Part shown: positions 33,503-44,585 of the stretch, in pieces
How the letters are laid out: the number at the start of each line of letters is the position of its first letter
How positions within the stretch are numbered: the first letter of the stretch is position 1
Assembly (NCBI RefSeq): GCF_003144245.1
Contig: NW_020289975.1
Coordinates: 2,871,496-2,935,495, forward strand
Direction: 5' to 3'
DNA from: Jaminaea rosea
Taxonomy: Eukaryota > Basidiomycota > Exobasidiomycetes > Microstromatales
Length of the DNA stretch: 64,000 nt
The notes under the pieces: model-generated
Told to the model about the DNA's origin: nothing
What the model saw: the letters and a program-made list of their open reading frames with translations, nothing else
Databases searched by the model: none
Program-made: the position numbers and the translations under genes

Positions 33503-36500
33503 ATGAAGACAAGGGCTCGTCCCGACTCATCTCCCCCAGCAGCGTCGTTCAGCCAAAAATCGGGAACCTCGTCCTTCGGCGGCGAGGATGCCGGCTTCCT
33601 CGAGGCGCTCGCCGCCATACCGCTGACGCAGAGCGATGGTAGCCAAAAGGCAGAATCTGCTGACGCTTCGTCTCCTCGTCGAAAGAGGTTACGCTTCGCA
33701 TCGCCACCCTCGCCATCATCCTCATCGCCGCCCATTGATGCTTCCCCGTCTGCCTCGCCCGAAAAGGCTGCGCAACCTGACTATATGCAGTCAACGACGT
33801 ACGATGCGCTGCGGTTTGGGGATTTCAGCACTTACATGCGCAACAAACGAGCCAAACTCAAAGTGCAAGAGGCTCAGCTCAAAGAGCAGGAAGACGCCTT
33901 GCGCGCAGCGGCGGCCAAGTACCGGGATGGCAGCGACAACGCCCACCAATCATCTCCCCCACCCCCGCCCATCTTCAAAGGCTGCACGATCTACATCACA
34001 GGTCATACCGAGCCGCCGTACCAAGAGCTGCGCCGGCTCATTGTACTGCATGGCGGCAACTTCATGGCGTATCTCGATCAGAAGAAGCCAGTCACGCACA
34101 TCGTTGCTTCAAACTTGACTCCAAAGAAGCGGGAGGAGTTCCGAGAGTACAAGGTCGTCAGGCCGGAGTGGGTCATGGAGAGTATACGAGCCGGGAGAAA
34201 GCTGGCTTGGCACAACTTCCGAGTTGAGGCAGACGCAGGTGGGGCGATTGGCAGCGAAAGACTGCCCGTTGGGGTCGCCGCCAACGAGGGGAGACAAGAT
34301 GGCTTCCTTGCTGCGCCGGCCTCGATCTCAGCGCCGAAGCAATCCGGCTACCTCGCTGGGGCTACGCCATGGGGTAGGGCTGTAGCGCAGAAGAAGTTGA
34401 CTGGCTTTACAGTCGCAGAGAACAAGAAGGCAGCGCCAGCCCCAGCCCCAGCTCGCCCGCCATCGCCACCTCGCCAGCCGACGCCCCCACGCTCGCCTTC
34501 ACCCTCCCGCGAGCCATCGTCTCCTCCTCCTCGGATCTCTCCCAGTCGACCGGCCACACCCGATACCTCGTCGCCCATCACGGCCTCTCAGGAGGAATGG
34601 CTATCCACCCTCGAGACCCCTCCTCGTCCCAAGCCGGAAACGCCTCGCAAAGACTTCGAAGCCCTGGTTGGTACCGACCCAGTCTCCAAGTCTGCTGCCC
34701 TCGCGCATCCTTACGCCAGCCGTTCAGCCAACACTACCGCAGCCCGCCTCATGGCATCCCCCTCATGGCGGGAGCGCAACACCGCAACGAGCGAATCCTT
34801 CCTCTCGGGCTACTTTGCCAAGTCGCGTCTACACTACCTCAGCACATGGAAGGGTGAGCTCAAAGACCTCGTCAGTCAGGCGCTCAAGGACGCCGGTAGG
34901 GAGGACGACCATCTGCAGCCTCTTCCAAAGGGAGCCTCCCGTGTCATCATGCACATCGACTTTGATTCCTTCTTTGTCAGCGTGGGGCTGCGACACCGGC
35001 CAGACCTCAAAGACAAGCCTGTGGTCGTGTGTCATAGCGGGTCGCACGAGGGAACCTCGAGCACCTCGGAAATTGCCTCGTGCAATTACGTTGCACGCTC
35101 GTTTGGCGTGCACAATGGCTGGTCGCTAGGGAGGGCACGCCAGCTCTGCCCACATGTCCAGCCGATACCGTACGATTTTGAAGGATACAAAGACGTGTCG
35201 ATTCAGTTCTACTCGCTGCTATTGGCGTACGCAGATGCAATCGAGGCAGTCTCTGTCGACGAAGCGCTCGTCGACGTTTCGCGTCTTCTGCAGTCCATGC
35301 GAAGCGGCGGTGCCACTCTCGAGGACGATGATGAACGCAAAGTGCTGCTCAATGCCTATCGCGGCCATGTCAGCAGCCAGGGCGAACGCTGGACTGAGGA
35401 GAAGCAGCTGGCCGAAGCACTCCGCGATGAGATTCGACGCCGAACAGGCTGCGAAGCCAGCATTGGCATTGGAGCCAATACGCTGCAGGCCCGTCTGGCC
35501 ACTCGGCACGCTAAGCCCGGCGGATCGTACCACCTCGAGCCTGCGGCGCTAGACGACTTCCTCTCCAACCTGGATATCGACGACCTACAAGGCGTGGGAT
35601 ACTCGACGCGACACCGTTTCCAAGCCCTCTTTGGCACGGCTAACATAGCAGAGCTAAAGCGGGCCGCCAGTGTGTCTCAATTCATGAGCGAGCTCGGTCC
35701 CAAGCTGGGAAGACAAGTCTGGGACAAGATGCATGGCATCGATCGCGCCGAGCTCGAAGGGACCAAGCAGCGACAAAGTGTGGGTGCGGCCGTCAACTAT
35801 GCCATCCGCTTCAAGAGTCAAGAAGAGGCGGAGCGCTTCGTTCGCAACCTGTCAGAGGAGGTGGCGAACCGTCTCGCGGGCTACAAGCTGAAGGGCAAGC
35901 AGGCAAACGTCACCATCATGGTACGTGACCCTGCTGCCCCAGTGGAGGCTCCCAAGTTCCTCGGCCACGGGGTATGCGATGTGCACAATCGTAGCTGCGC
36001 ATTGACGGGGCCTGGCGGCGGAGCCACAAACGAGCAAGAGCTCATATTCAAGGCTGCGTGGAAGCTGATCAAGGGGCTGAACGCTGATCCGAGAGAATTG
36101 AGGGGGATCGGGATCAGCTGTACCAAATTGGAGCCGACGGAGCCTGGCGTGATCAAGGCGAAGCCGGGGCAGAGGTTGCTCAACTTTGCCAGCGCGCCGG
36201 TGACTCCGTCCAAGTTGCCGAGGAGGGTCGACGTGGACGAGGATGACGAAAGTAATGAGGAAGAAGAGCACTCTGCCCTGACGCCAGGTCCATCTGCGCT
36301 GCGCTCTCAAAGGCAGCCAAGTCCACCAACCTCACCGACGAAGCCTCCCTTGGAACCGGCGATGCCGATGCCTTCGCTCGTCGACAGCCCAGCACGTCCA
36401 GTCGAAGCGCCACCGCAGCTGCCCCTCCCCACTCGCTCCCAGTCGTTGGAGCCTACGCCGCGCCCGCCATTGCCACCGCCTCCGACCCGGGCACCTGCGC

Positions 36501-37558
36501 CACGGCAGGTAGCTCTCAACTTACACCGCCTACCTACGCCCTTCGATCGAGCAGCGGCGACGAGACGTGGGGTAGGGCCAGGCAAGAACGCCCCCCCTGC
36601 TGGCCCTGCGCTCCCTCTGCCCACAATGTCGCAGCTGGATCCGTCCGTCCTCGGCGAGCTTCCCCCTTCCATCCGAGATGAGGTGCTTCGTGAAAGCCGC
36701 AGGATGGCCACGACTCGATCAGCAGCTGCAGCTGCAGCCACGGGCATGAGTCGCTCCCTTTCGGCCTCCCCATCTAAGCGTCAGCTTGCAGCGATGAAAG
36801 GCGGCACAGGCACCTCACCTTCGAGCCAGCGCCTTCTTCAATTCCCAGCAATTGCTCGCAATCCACCAGCCCCGCTGCGCCTTGAAAAGGACAAGCCCGC
36901 ATCCTCGACTCACTCAGATCCGTCAACCATCAGCGCCTCGCAATTGCTCGCTCTTGGCATCGACGCAGGTGTGTTCGCCGCCCTTCCCTCCAGTGTGCAG
37001 CGCGAGACGCTGCTGGCGCACAGTCGTGAGGCGAGGGGTAAAGATGCACGCTCGGTCGCTGGGAAGAGGCATCAAGAGATGAGTCTTGCCGACGAGCGTC
37101 GCCTTGATGCGGAGAAGGCGCGGGGGGCTCTAGATGTAGACGATGAGAGGACGTATCTCACTGCGATGCCCGTCGCAGGGCGAGAGGAGGCTAAAGCTAC
37201 CGAGGAAGGCGAACAAGCTCTGCCTTCCATCTTGCGCCGCTGGTCGTTCGAGGACGTTCATTCCCTCCTCACTTCGTGGGTGCAACGCTACGCGACCAGA
37301 GCACCTAGACCGAATGATGTGAATAGATTCACGCGCTTCCTCGTTGGCAGCATAAGTGCCGATGGTATACCCGGTAGTCGCATGTGCGATTTGGAAAAGG
37401 TGCAAAGCCTGCTACGAGGTTGGGAAGAGACGGTCGACACCGAGGTGGACAAGACCGTGGAGGCTGCCGTGCAAGGGTGGAAGGAGGCGTTGCACGGCGT
37501 CAGGACGGAGGTGAATGCTGCGACACGGGCGCGCTTCGGTGGCCGGCTAAAGCTGTGA
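33503..37558 (+). CDS. REV1: DNA repair protein REV1 (Y-family deoxycytidyl transferase)
   Basis: Translesion polymerase that inserts dCMP opposite abasic sites and scaffolds Pol zeta; nuclear. Single exon, 1351 residues, started at the first ATG (33503). BRCT domain at about 157-245 (KGCTIYITGHTEPPYQELRR, later VRPEWVMESI). Catalytic core from about 483: HIDFDSFFVSV with the first metal Asp, and AVSVDEALVDVS with the Asp-Glu pair, so the active site is complete. The little-finger region follows (VGAAVNYAIRFKSQEEAERF). Two ubiquitin-binding motifs are visible near 1046 (LGELPPSIRDEVLRE) and 1148 (FAALPSSVQRETLLAHS), and the C-terminal polymerase-interaction domain lies at about 1245-1351 (VHSLLTSWVQRYATRAPRPN). 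Pro-rich linkers make it longer than yeast Rev1 (985). Confidence 0.95.
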   Translation: MKTRARPDSSPPAASFSQKSGTSSFGGEDAGFLEALAAIPLTQSDGSQKAESADASSPRRKRLRFASPPSPSSSSPPIDASPSASPEKAAQPDYMQSTTYDALRFGDFSTYMRNKRAKLKVQEAQLKEQEDALRAAAAKYRDGSDNAHQSSPPPPPIFKGCTIYITGHTEPPYQELRRLIVLHGGNFMAYLDQKKPVTHIVASNLTPKKREEFREYKVVRPEWVMESIRAGRKLAWHNFRVEADAGGAIGSERLPVGVAANEGRQDGFLAAPASISAPKQSGYLAGATPWGRAVAQKKLTGFTVAENKKAAPAPAPARPPSPPRQPTPPRSPSPSREPSSPPPRISPSRPATPDTSSPITASQEEWLSTLETPPRPKPETPRKDFEALVGTDPVSKSAALAHPYASRSANTTAARLMASPSWRERNTATSESFLSGYFAKSRLHYLSTWKGELKDLVSQALKDAGREDDHLQPLPKGASRVIMHIDFDSFFVSVGLRHRPDLKDKPVVVCHSGSHEGTSSTSEIASCNYVARSFGVHNGWSLGRARQLCPHVQPIPYDFEGYKDVSIQFYSLLLAYADAIEAVSVDEALVDVSRLLQSMRSGGATLEDDDERKVLLNAYRGHVSSQGERWTEEKQLAEALRDEIRRRTGCEASIGIGANTLQARLATRHAKPGGSYHLEPAALDDFLSNLDIDDLQGVGYSTRHRFQALFGTANIAELKRAASVSQFMSELGPKLGRQVWDKMHGIDRAELEGTKQRQSVGAAVNYAIRFKSQEEAERFVRNLSEEVANRLAGYKLKGKQANVTIMVRDPAAPVEAPKFLGHGVCDVHNRSCALTGPGGGATNEQELIFKAAWKLIKGLNADPRELRGIGISCTKLEPTEPGVIKAKPGQRLLNFASAPVTPSKLPRRVDVDEDDESNEEEEHSALTPGPSALRSQRQPSPPTSPTKPPLEPAMPMPSLVDSPARPVEAPPQLPLPTRSQSLEPTPRPPLPPPPTRAPAPRQVALNLHRLPTPFDRAAATRRGVGPGKNAPPAGPALPLPTMSQLDPSVLGELPPSIRDEVLRESRRMATTRSAAAAAATGMSRSLSASPSKRQLAAMKGGTGTSPSSQRLLQFPAIARNPPAPLRLEKDKPASSTHSDPSTISASQLLALGIDAGVFAALPSSVQRETLLAHSREARGKDARSVAGKRHQEMSLADERRLDAEKARGALDVDDERTYLTAMPVAGREEAKATEEGEQALPSILRRWSFEDVHSLLTSWVQRYATRAPRPNDVNRFTRFLVGSISADGIPGSRMCDLEKVQSLLRGWEETVDTEVDKTVEAAVQGWKEALHGVRTEVNAATRARFGGRLKL

Positions 37559-37916
37559 AGCGCGGATGAATGGCTCTCTCTGTATTTTTTGTCCTTTACT
37601 TCCCGCTTTTGTGTAGAGATGCTCGAAATGCTCGAAATGCTCGATGCTCGATTGAGTGCTACCAGGAGCCTGCCAGAGCGTTGCGTGACCCGGCGGCTCC
37701 CACGTTCGGCCTGCCCGCCCGCTCAGGCCGACGATTGCTTCCGCCTCGGTCGCCGTCCGTTGTGGCCCTTGCGTCGCGGGGCGAGAGTCGTCTGCCTGCC
37801 TCACTCTTGATTCCACTTCACATATCCAATCCATTTCTCCTCTTTCTTACCGGCATTCTCAGCTGGTAGCCACGGGCGATGCCAAGACTCAGACTGCGCC
37901 TCTAATCTTCGCGAAG
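37559..37916. promoter_or_regulatory. Intergenic, promoter of F-box/WD40 gene
   Basis: About 360 bases between REV1 and the F-box gene, including a short tandem repeat at 37619-37652. Confidence 0.4.
37619..37652. repeat. Short tandem repeat, ATGCTCGAA units
   Basis: Two perfect 9-bp units ATGCTCGAA followed by two 7-bp ATGCTCG units lie just downstream of the REV1 stop. Typical of slipped-strand expansion; too short to be a structural satellite. Confidence 0.7.
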
Positions 37917-38796
37917 ATGCTGCCTCATCGCCCCGCGACTTCGCCTGGCGGCGGCATGGCCTCGCATTCTCACTCCCATGACTCGGCGTCAGCATCAGCA
38001 TCCTCCTCATCCTCGAGTGGGCAGCCGCCTCCCATCTCAGTACATCAGGCGGCAACAGCGGTTAGGATGCCCATCTCCCCGCCTACACCTGCCCCTTCGC
38101 CTCGACCTCGTCCTGCTCACTTCAACGCCCACGAGGGGCACGATCCAGCTGGCGGGGCAGGATCCGGAGGAGCAGCATATAGCGATCACCTCGAGTCGAG
38201 CGAGCAGCTCGTCTCCCCTCTGAGTGGGAGCGGATCCAATCCCCCCTGGTCTTCCAGTGCTCATATCGACCCTCAGTCGCTCACACGAGCAGCGACAGCA
38301 CTCCTCCCCACCTTGGCTCCCTCAGCGCGGCTCACCCTCATCTCCGACCTGCTTATGCTCCTCTCCTCTCGCGAGCTGGCGCAGATTTCCACCTTCATCG
38401 CTTCGCGCCTGCGCATCGACTTCCTATCTGCGCTGCCCATCGAGGTCAGCTTGCAAGTGCTAAGCTTCATCGATGACCCGGCGACGCTGGCTCGTTGCAG
38501 CCAGGTCAGCCGCTTTTGGAGGAGCTTGGTCAACGACGAGCATACATGGGAAGCAATGTGTCTCAAGTACCGCTATCGATACAGAAGACCATCAAGCGTC
38601 TATCCGAGAGTAGCAGCCGCGGCGGGTGCGGACAGCTCTGCGTCCTCTTCAAAGTCGAAGCGCAGTCGCGCAGGGCCGCCTGCATCGACGAGCGAGTCCC
38701 TCTTCCTTGCCTCACTCTACAGGCGGTATAGAGAGCGAGGTCTCGACCCCGTCAAGGCGCGAGATGAATTGCGGGCGCTGCATGACCTCTTTCTCG

Positions 38797-38831
<35 letters not shown>

Positions 38832-41426
38832 GAGAATGACGGGGCATCGAGCGCTGACCTCTCCGCACGCTTCTACGAGCAGCTTGACCAAATCCTCATG
38901 GCGGAGAATCTGGCTGCGGCGCAAGAACAAGGGAGTAGGGCTCAACCTTCTTCCTCGTCGTCGCAACAGCGTCGCCCATCAACAAGCAGCGACCCGACCG
39001 CAGCTGCATCCTCCGCTTCCCGAGGTCTGGGCTGGCTCTCAACCGGCCACCCATCCTCGCAACCACCCGCCAATCCCGCCGTCTCGCCGACCGCGCGCTC
39101 TCGTCTGCCCATCCTAACAGGGGTGGGAGCTAACCCCGGGTTCCTAGAACGCTACGGCAGTACTTCAACTTCAGGACCAACATTGAGCTGGGCGAGCGGT
39201 CTCGGCCTTCCTTGGGGGCTGGGAGAGTACATCCACTTACCCGCTGCCCTGAACCGTGTCAACGGAAGCGGGAGCGCCAGCAATCCCCCCGTCGACGTCA
39301 CTGGTGGGATGAGGTTCGCGAATGGCAGCAATGACAGCAGTCACGCCGACAATGAAAACGCCGAACGGGATGATGTCATGGTCGCCGGCCCCAATGCTTC
39401 GAGGAGCGCAAACGTCGCCTCACATTCTTTAGGTCTGGGGAGGAGCTCCTCTTCTGGTGAGCTGCGCTCTCGCTCTTCCTTGAACTCCTCTACCATGGGT
39501 CTAGGCATGAGCAGGCCTGACTCACAGCCCTCGGGCAGCGTACCGCGCTCTGCAACGTACACGCACGGCATGCCTCCTCCCGCGGAAGCGCAGCCGCAGC
39601 AGCCGCACCCTTTCAGCTACAAAGCACACTTCAAGCGCAACTACCTAACCGAGTCCAATTGGCATCGTGGCGGGCATCTTCTCACCCATCATGTCTCCAC
39701 CGAGAGTGGGTCAGTATGCACATGCATGGCGATGGACGAGCGCTGGCTTGTGGTGGGCATGGCCAATGGGAAGATCCACCTCTTCGATGCGCGCTCGGGA
39801 GAGTTTGAGAGGACGCTCCAGGGTAGGCATGAGAGTGGGGTGTGGTGTCTAGCGTTGGTGAGCAAGACGCGCGGCGCCAAGAAGAAGCAGCGCAAGGGCA
39901 AAGGGAAGGCAAAGACCGCTGAGACGCAATCGACGTCTAGTAGTAGCGATGCAGCTATGGGTGCCAGCACGGGTGATGCCAGCTACAGAACGGCTCAGAG
40001 CAATCCTTCGTCGCCGCACGTCGCCGACGAGGCAGAGGACGTCGATATGCATCACGACGACGACGACGATGATGATGGCGCCGAATCCGACTCTTCCACC
40101 TCCACCTCCTCCTCGTCGTCCACACCTTACGAAGGCTTCTCAATGGGCATTGGCGGCTCCGCGTTAGGCAACGGGACGCTTTGCTCGTCCACTCGCGGTT
40201 TCGGCAATGAGACTGCCCTCCTCATCTCTGGAGGGTGTGATCGCGAGCTCAAAGTCTGGGACCTGTCCACGGGGCAGATTCTCCACTCCCTTCGCGGGCA
40301 TCACAGCACCGTGCGATGCTTGCGCGTCCTCGAGGGCAGGCCAGTAGCCGTCTCCGGTGGGCGCGACTCGACGGTGCGTGTCTGGGATGTAGAAAAGGGC
40401 GAAGGCCTGCGCGTCCTCGCCGGCCACATCAATTCTGTGCGTTGTCTCGAGGTGGCGGGCAACAAGGTCGCGAGCGGGTCGTACGACTGTACCTGCCGCA
40501 TTTGGGATGTGGACACAGGGGAGTGCCTTCACGTTCTGCGAGGACACTACAACCAGATCTACTGTATTGGATTCGATGGGCTACGTGTTGCGACGGGGAG
40601 CCTAGACTCGACGGTCAGGGTTTGGGACGCGGTCAGTGGCGAGCCAATTGCGCTCCTCCAAGGCCATACCATGCTGGTTGGTCAGCTGCAGCTAGTCAAC
40701 GGGATCTTGATCTCGGGCGGGTCGGATGGGAGGATCATCGCGTATTCCATTGGAGGCGCAGTCCCCGGCAGGGGAGCGACAAGTGCTGCTGCGGGAGGTC
40801 GAGCCCTCGCCTCCGCTCCACCCACCACGACCTCGTGGCCACCGGGCGCCACGTCCTCCACCACCAACACATCGTCGCGCTATCCGACCCGTCTTCCACC
40901 TTCAGCAATAGCGGACGTCCGACCAGGTTCCACCACCGCCGCCTCACCTTCGCTCGGCTCCTCGACGGCAACAAGCGTGCAAGCCCTCTACGCCATCTGT
41001 GCGCACGACAACTCGATCTCGTGCATTCAATTTGACGAGCACTTTGTGCTGACGGGGGGCAACGATGGGACTGTGAGGCTTTGGAATCTGCATGATGGAA
41101 GCTTTGTGCGAGAGCTGGTTGGGCCGGCAGCTACGATGTTTGCTGCCCCGGCGGCCGGGGGCACGGGTGGAGCAGCATCGACGATGGCAGGAGGTGCGAC
41201 GTCTGCGCAGGTCAGCGGGGAGAATGCGGAGACAAGAACGCCAGTCGATCTTCGCATGGAAAGTGTTTGGAAGCTCGGCTTCCGTGACGATCGAGTGGTA
41301 TGGGTGGCCAGACGAGGGGATGAAGCCATGGTGATGGGTATTGTCGACTTCAGGCCGTCCAAGGTTGAAGGTGGAGAGTCGACTACAGCGACGCCAGGAA
41401 ACGAGGATGAGGCGATGATTTCATGA
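37917..41426 (+). CDS. F-box / WD40-repeat protein, Cdc4/Fbw7-type SCF substrate receptor
   Basis: Substrate-recognition subunit of an SCF ubiquitin ligase. Single exon, 1169 residues. F-box at about 170-215 (LPIEVSLQVLSFIDDPATLA, then RFWRSLVNDEHTWEAMC). WD40 blades run from about residue 597 (ERWLVVGMANGKIHLFD) to 1061, including DRELKVWDLSTGQ, RDSTVRVWDVEKGE, YDCTCRIWDVDTGE, LDSTVRVWDAVSGE and NDGTVRLWNLHDG. The arrangement, with the blades in the C-terminal half, matches Cdc4, Pop1 and Fbw7 and their phosphodegron receptors. Non-conserved features are a Gln tract at about 296-306, an Asp-rich tract within the first blade insertion near 720, and long Ser-rich linkers. The name CDC4 is likely but other F-box/WD40 paralogues exist, so I leave the symbol open. 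Confidence 0.88.
38802..38833 (+). repeat. CAG trinucleotide repeat encoding poly-Gln
   Basis: A run of about ten CAG codons inside the F-box/WD40 gene, in frame and encoding glutamine. Likely length-variable between strains. Confidence 0.8.
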
Positions 41427-41506
41427 GAGGGCAGCCGAGGAAGTAGACGGGGGATTAGATGTAGATTTCTATACAGAGCACACTTTGAACATTATGACAC
41501 GTCACA

Positions 41507-42822
41507 TCACAACACTGGGCGCGCTCGTTTGGTCGCTGCTGTTGTGCTTCTTGTCTCTCTCGCCGAGGTAACCGCAGCATCAGCGGACTTCTGCTTCTCC
41601 TCTTGTCCCGCTCCACCAGTCTCCTCCTTCACACCTACCGTCGATCTCGAAGCAGCCCAAGCATACATGACGGTCCCCGCACCCACAGCGATGGCCCCCG
41701 TTACCAAGCCGGAGGTATCGCCCTGGTCTTTTCCCCTATTCAAGACCAAGACAGAAATGGCCAGGCTGGCCGCCTTGCGCACGACGAGCACAAGGGTGAC
41801 GGCTACTGAGCTCACGCGAGCTGTCAGCCGATTGACGCCGTTGATGCATGCCAACTGGGTGAGCACGTTGAGCGTCAAGAGGGGAATCAAGCTTGGCATC
41901 TTTGCTCCTCCCAATTGCGAGGGGAGGACGACTTGCGGCGATTTGAGAACGGCTTGCACCTCGCCACGGACATCCGAGTAGCGGGTACCTAGCACCAGAG
42001 GGAGGGAGAGAGCGTGAGAGTAGAAGAGAGCCTCACGCCACGTATCGCGTCCGTAGACGGCGAAGGTGGCTTCTTGCCAGAGACCCATCAGAGAGGAGAG
42101 GAAGAGAGCAAGGGTGAGGAGGGAGATGCCTGTCAGGTAGTTGGAGACGGGCGGAGCTGAGCCGGCCGAGCTGGTAGAGGGTGTAGAGGGCTGCGTTGAC
42201 AGGGTGGACAGGACTACTCCTCCTGTCACGAGGATGACCGACAGAACCTGGAGAGGGGAGTATCTGCGCGGACGAAGAAGGAGAGTGTCAGCTGTTGATC
42301 TTCTTGCTGCGACCTGATCCGCGCATATATTCACCTTCTGCCTCTGACGACCCACCCCATCAACATATTCACCACCAACCCTCCGCTGCGGAAGATGATA
42401 TGCACGGGCATGGGCACCTCGTACGCGAATGCAACATTGTTGAGAAGGCTAGTCGTGGCGTATAGTACCACTTGTACCGCCCAGCGACTCATTGGCACCG
42501 CCCTGCTCTTGAGTCTCCAGCCCACGAACGGGATCCCCCCCGTTGAAGATGTCTTTGGTGAAGAGGAGGGTGCTCGCTCCAGCTGCGCAGGCAATGCGAG
42601 CAGCATAGTAAAGAAGAATTGCAACAGCGTGATCAACGTCCCTAGCTGCGGTGCTTGACGAGTGGAGAGTTCGAGAAATACGGCATTACTGCAGCAACCG
42701 CCGAAGATGAGGGTCAGGAGGGGTAGCCATGCTGGGGCCAAGGTTGCAGCGAGCGTCGCGAGAGAGGGACGACGATCTTGTCCTGCTACTGCGGGCCTGC
42801 CATTGGCCTGCATGGTCACCAT
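41507..42822 (-). CDS. UDP-N-acetylglucosamine transporter-like nucleotide-sugar transporter (UAA/SLC35B4 family)
   Basis: Multi-pass ER/Golgi transporter that would import UDP-GlcNAc (yeast Yea4 type). Two exons, 42822..42335 and 42263..41507, phase 2 junction (GTGAAT donor, CGCAG acceptor), 414 residues. The first helix region reads LLTLIFGGCCSNAVFLE, followed by GTLITLLQFFFTML. The conserved block with NNVAFAYEVPMPVHIIFRSG is the UAA-family motif at helices 4-5, and MLMGWVVRGRRYSPLQVLSV is restored by the splice. Later VTLVLVVRKAASLAISVLV corresponds to the family's penultimate helix pair. I chose the ATG at 42822, closest before the first helix; in-frame ATGs further upstream are possible but run into the divergent SYS1 promoter. 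The next gene, SYS1, is also Golgi-related, probably by chance. Confidence 0.88.
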
Positions 42823-43102
42823 GCTGCGTGACGGCAGCAGAAGGGAGGAGATCTGCTCGAATGCACTGCTGGGAAGAAGTAAGAGACGTGGGAGGAAGGG
42901 CAAGTCGGGAGCAATGGGGCAAAAAGGTACAAAGTGTTGCTTTCGGCACGGCGGAACTGGACCTCGCTGCGCCTCCATTTCCTCGGCTCGTGCGAAGACG
43001 TCTTTCGTCTCTCTCTCCATCCCTCGCCATCTTCCCTCCCAACCTTCCTCACCAACACGATCACAAACTCGACATCCGCGGCTCTGCCGCATTACAAACA
43101 GC
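42823..43102. promoter_or_regulatory. Bidirectional promoter, nucleotide-sugar transporter / SYS1
   Basis: 280 bases between the divergent ATGs. The SYS1 side is pyrimidine-rich. No distinct box could be assigned. Confidence 0.45.
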
Positions 43103-44271
43103 ATGGCTTCTATTACCTCTTCGTTTCAAGTCCCTCCCACCAGCTCTGGCGGGCTCGACTCCCCCGCCACCTTCTTCCAGATCCTCACCGTCCAAACCCT
43201 GCACTACCTCACCCTCTCGATCCTCATCCCCCCACTCCTCTCCCTCTTCTCCGCCTCTCCTACGGCCCTCAACTTCGAAGGCGGTCCAGCACAAGTGGGC
43301 ATGGTCCTGGACTGGCGCGAGTTGGGCGCGAGGCGGACGTTTGATTGGAGTCCACTCGGGGAGGATTTTTTGAGTTGGCGCAAAGGCGTGAGCAAGGAGG
43401 AGTTGTTGGGTGGGATGGATGAGGGGGATCGGGTTGCGGCAGCAAGCTGGAGGATGGGGAGCGTTTGGGTGGGCGATGTTGCGCAACAGGCTAGAAAGCC
43501 CGTCGTGATTGACGTGGGCAAGATACTGAGGGTGGGCGATGTCATTCCTCCCACGAGTCCGCAGGCAGCAGGCGAGGAGGTGGCAGAGCAACAAGCTGAG
43601 ATGGCTGATGTGGCGGCTAGTGCGGCCACCGAGGCGGAGGGTGATGTGGAGCAGTGGGAATGGAAGATTTCGAGGGACCCGAGTAGGGGATGGGCAATCG
43701 CTGCGGCCTGGGCTGTCGCTTGTGGGGTTGAGTGAGTAGTCGCGGTCGCGTCCAGAAACGCAGTGTCCTGTTTACTGATCTCTCGCTCGTCTTCTTCCCC
43801 ACACGCAGTGTCTTCCTCCTCACAACAGTAGTGCGTCGACCGAAGCACATCCTTGACCACGTCGTCACACTTCACCTGGTGCACCTGCTCCTCACATCCT
43901 GGTACTCCTCGAGCATCCCCACCTCCCTCTTCTGGTGGGGAGCCATGCTCGCCCATGCGACGGGTGCGGTCTTACTGGCGGAAAGGTACGCCATCAGGAG
44001 AGAGATGCAGAGCGAGGTGGGATATGGATTGGTGGGGAGTGGAAGGGAGGAGACTGGGCAGACAAGGGGAGAGACAGGGACCGAAGCAGCGCCGCACGTT
44101 CTGTTCGACGAGGCAGAGGACGATGAGGCTGGCGAGGGGACGGATGATGTACGCAAGCCGTTCATGGCGGCGCCATCGAGTGTCTTTGGTAGAGGAGCGA
44201 ACGGCAGTGGTGGTGCGAATGGCCACAAGGGGTCCAGCGAGGAGATAGCCATGAAACCGCTCAAGAAGTAG
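43103..44271 (+). CDS. SYS1: Golgi membrane protein Sys1
   Basis: Four-helix Golgi membrane protein that recruits the Arl3/ARFRP1 GTPase. Two exons, 43103..43731 and 43809..44271, phase 2 junction (GTGAGT donor, CGCAG acceptor), 363 residues. The first helix follows the family opening (FFQILTVQTLHYLTLSIL), and the second exon gives VFLLTTVVRRPKHILDHVVT then LHLVHLLLTSWYSSSIPTS and LFWWGAMLAHA, which is the Sys1 signature with its conserved Asp and His residues. Yeast Sys1 has 203 residues; here the loop between helices 1 and 2 is expanded (about 60 to 205) and acidic, and the cytosolic tail is some 90 residues with Gly/Asn/Ser. Identification is good despite the insertion. Confidence 0.88.
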
Positions 44272-44355
44272 CTGCGGGGCTACGAACGAAATACCACGTC
44301 ATCTACAGCGTCATTTACAAGCAGTCATGGGATCAGGCGTCGAGTGTCGAGCGCA

Positions 44356-44361
44356 AATAAA
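44356..44361 (+). terminator. AATAAA polyadenylation signal, SYS1
   Basis: A perfect AATAAA hexamer lies 85 bases after the SYS1 stop codon in an otherwise GC-rich spacer, a sensible place for the poly(A) signal. Confidence 0.4.
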
Positions 44362-44585
44362 AATCTGTTCGGGTGAGGAGCACGTGCGTGCCTCGGGGCA
44401 GCAGGAAGAGGAAGAGCAGGAGCAACGAGGTGGAGCGCACATGAGAGGGGAACATTGGGGGGAGAGAGCGGGAAGAAGTGAAGACTGTTCATCGAACATG
44501 CTTGCCGATCGTTGATGTCGTCCAGTCGTCTGAGCAAGGAGAGCTGCGTACGGAGCATTGTATGCCTTCCCGCGCTCATCCTCTG

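Noticed and set aside
42331-43104. N-terminal extension of the nucleotide-sugar transporter to 43104
   Set aside because: It would overlap the SYS1 start and promoter and adds about 94 residues of low quality before the first helix.
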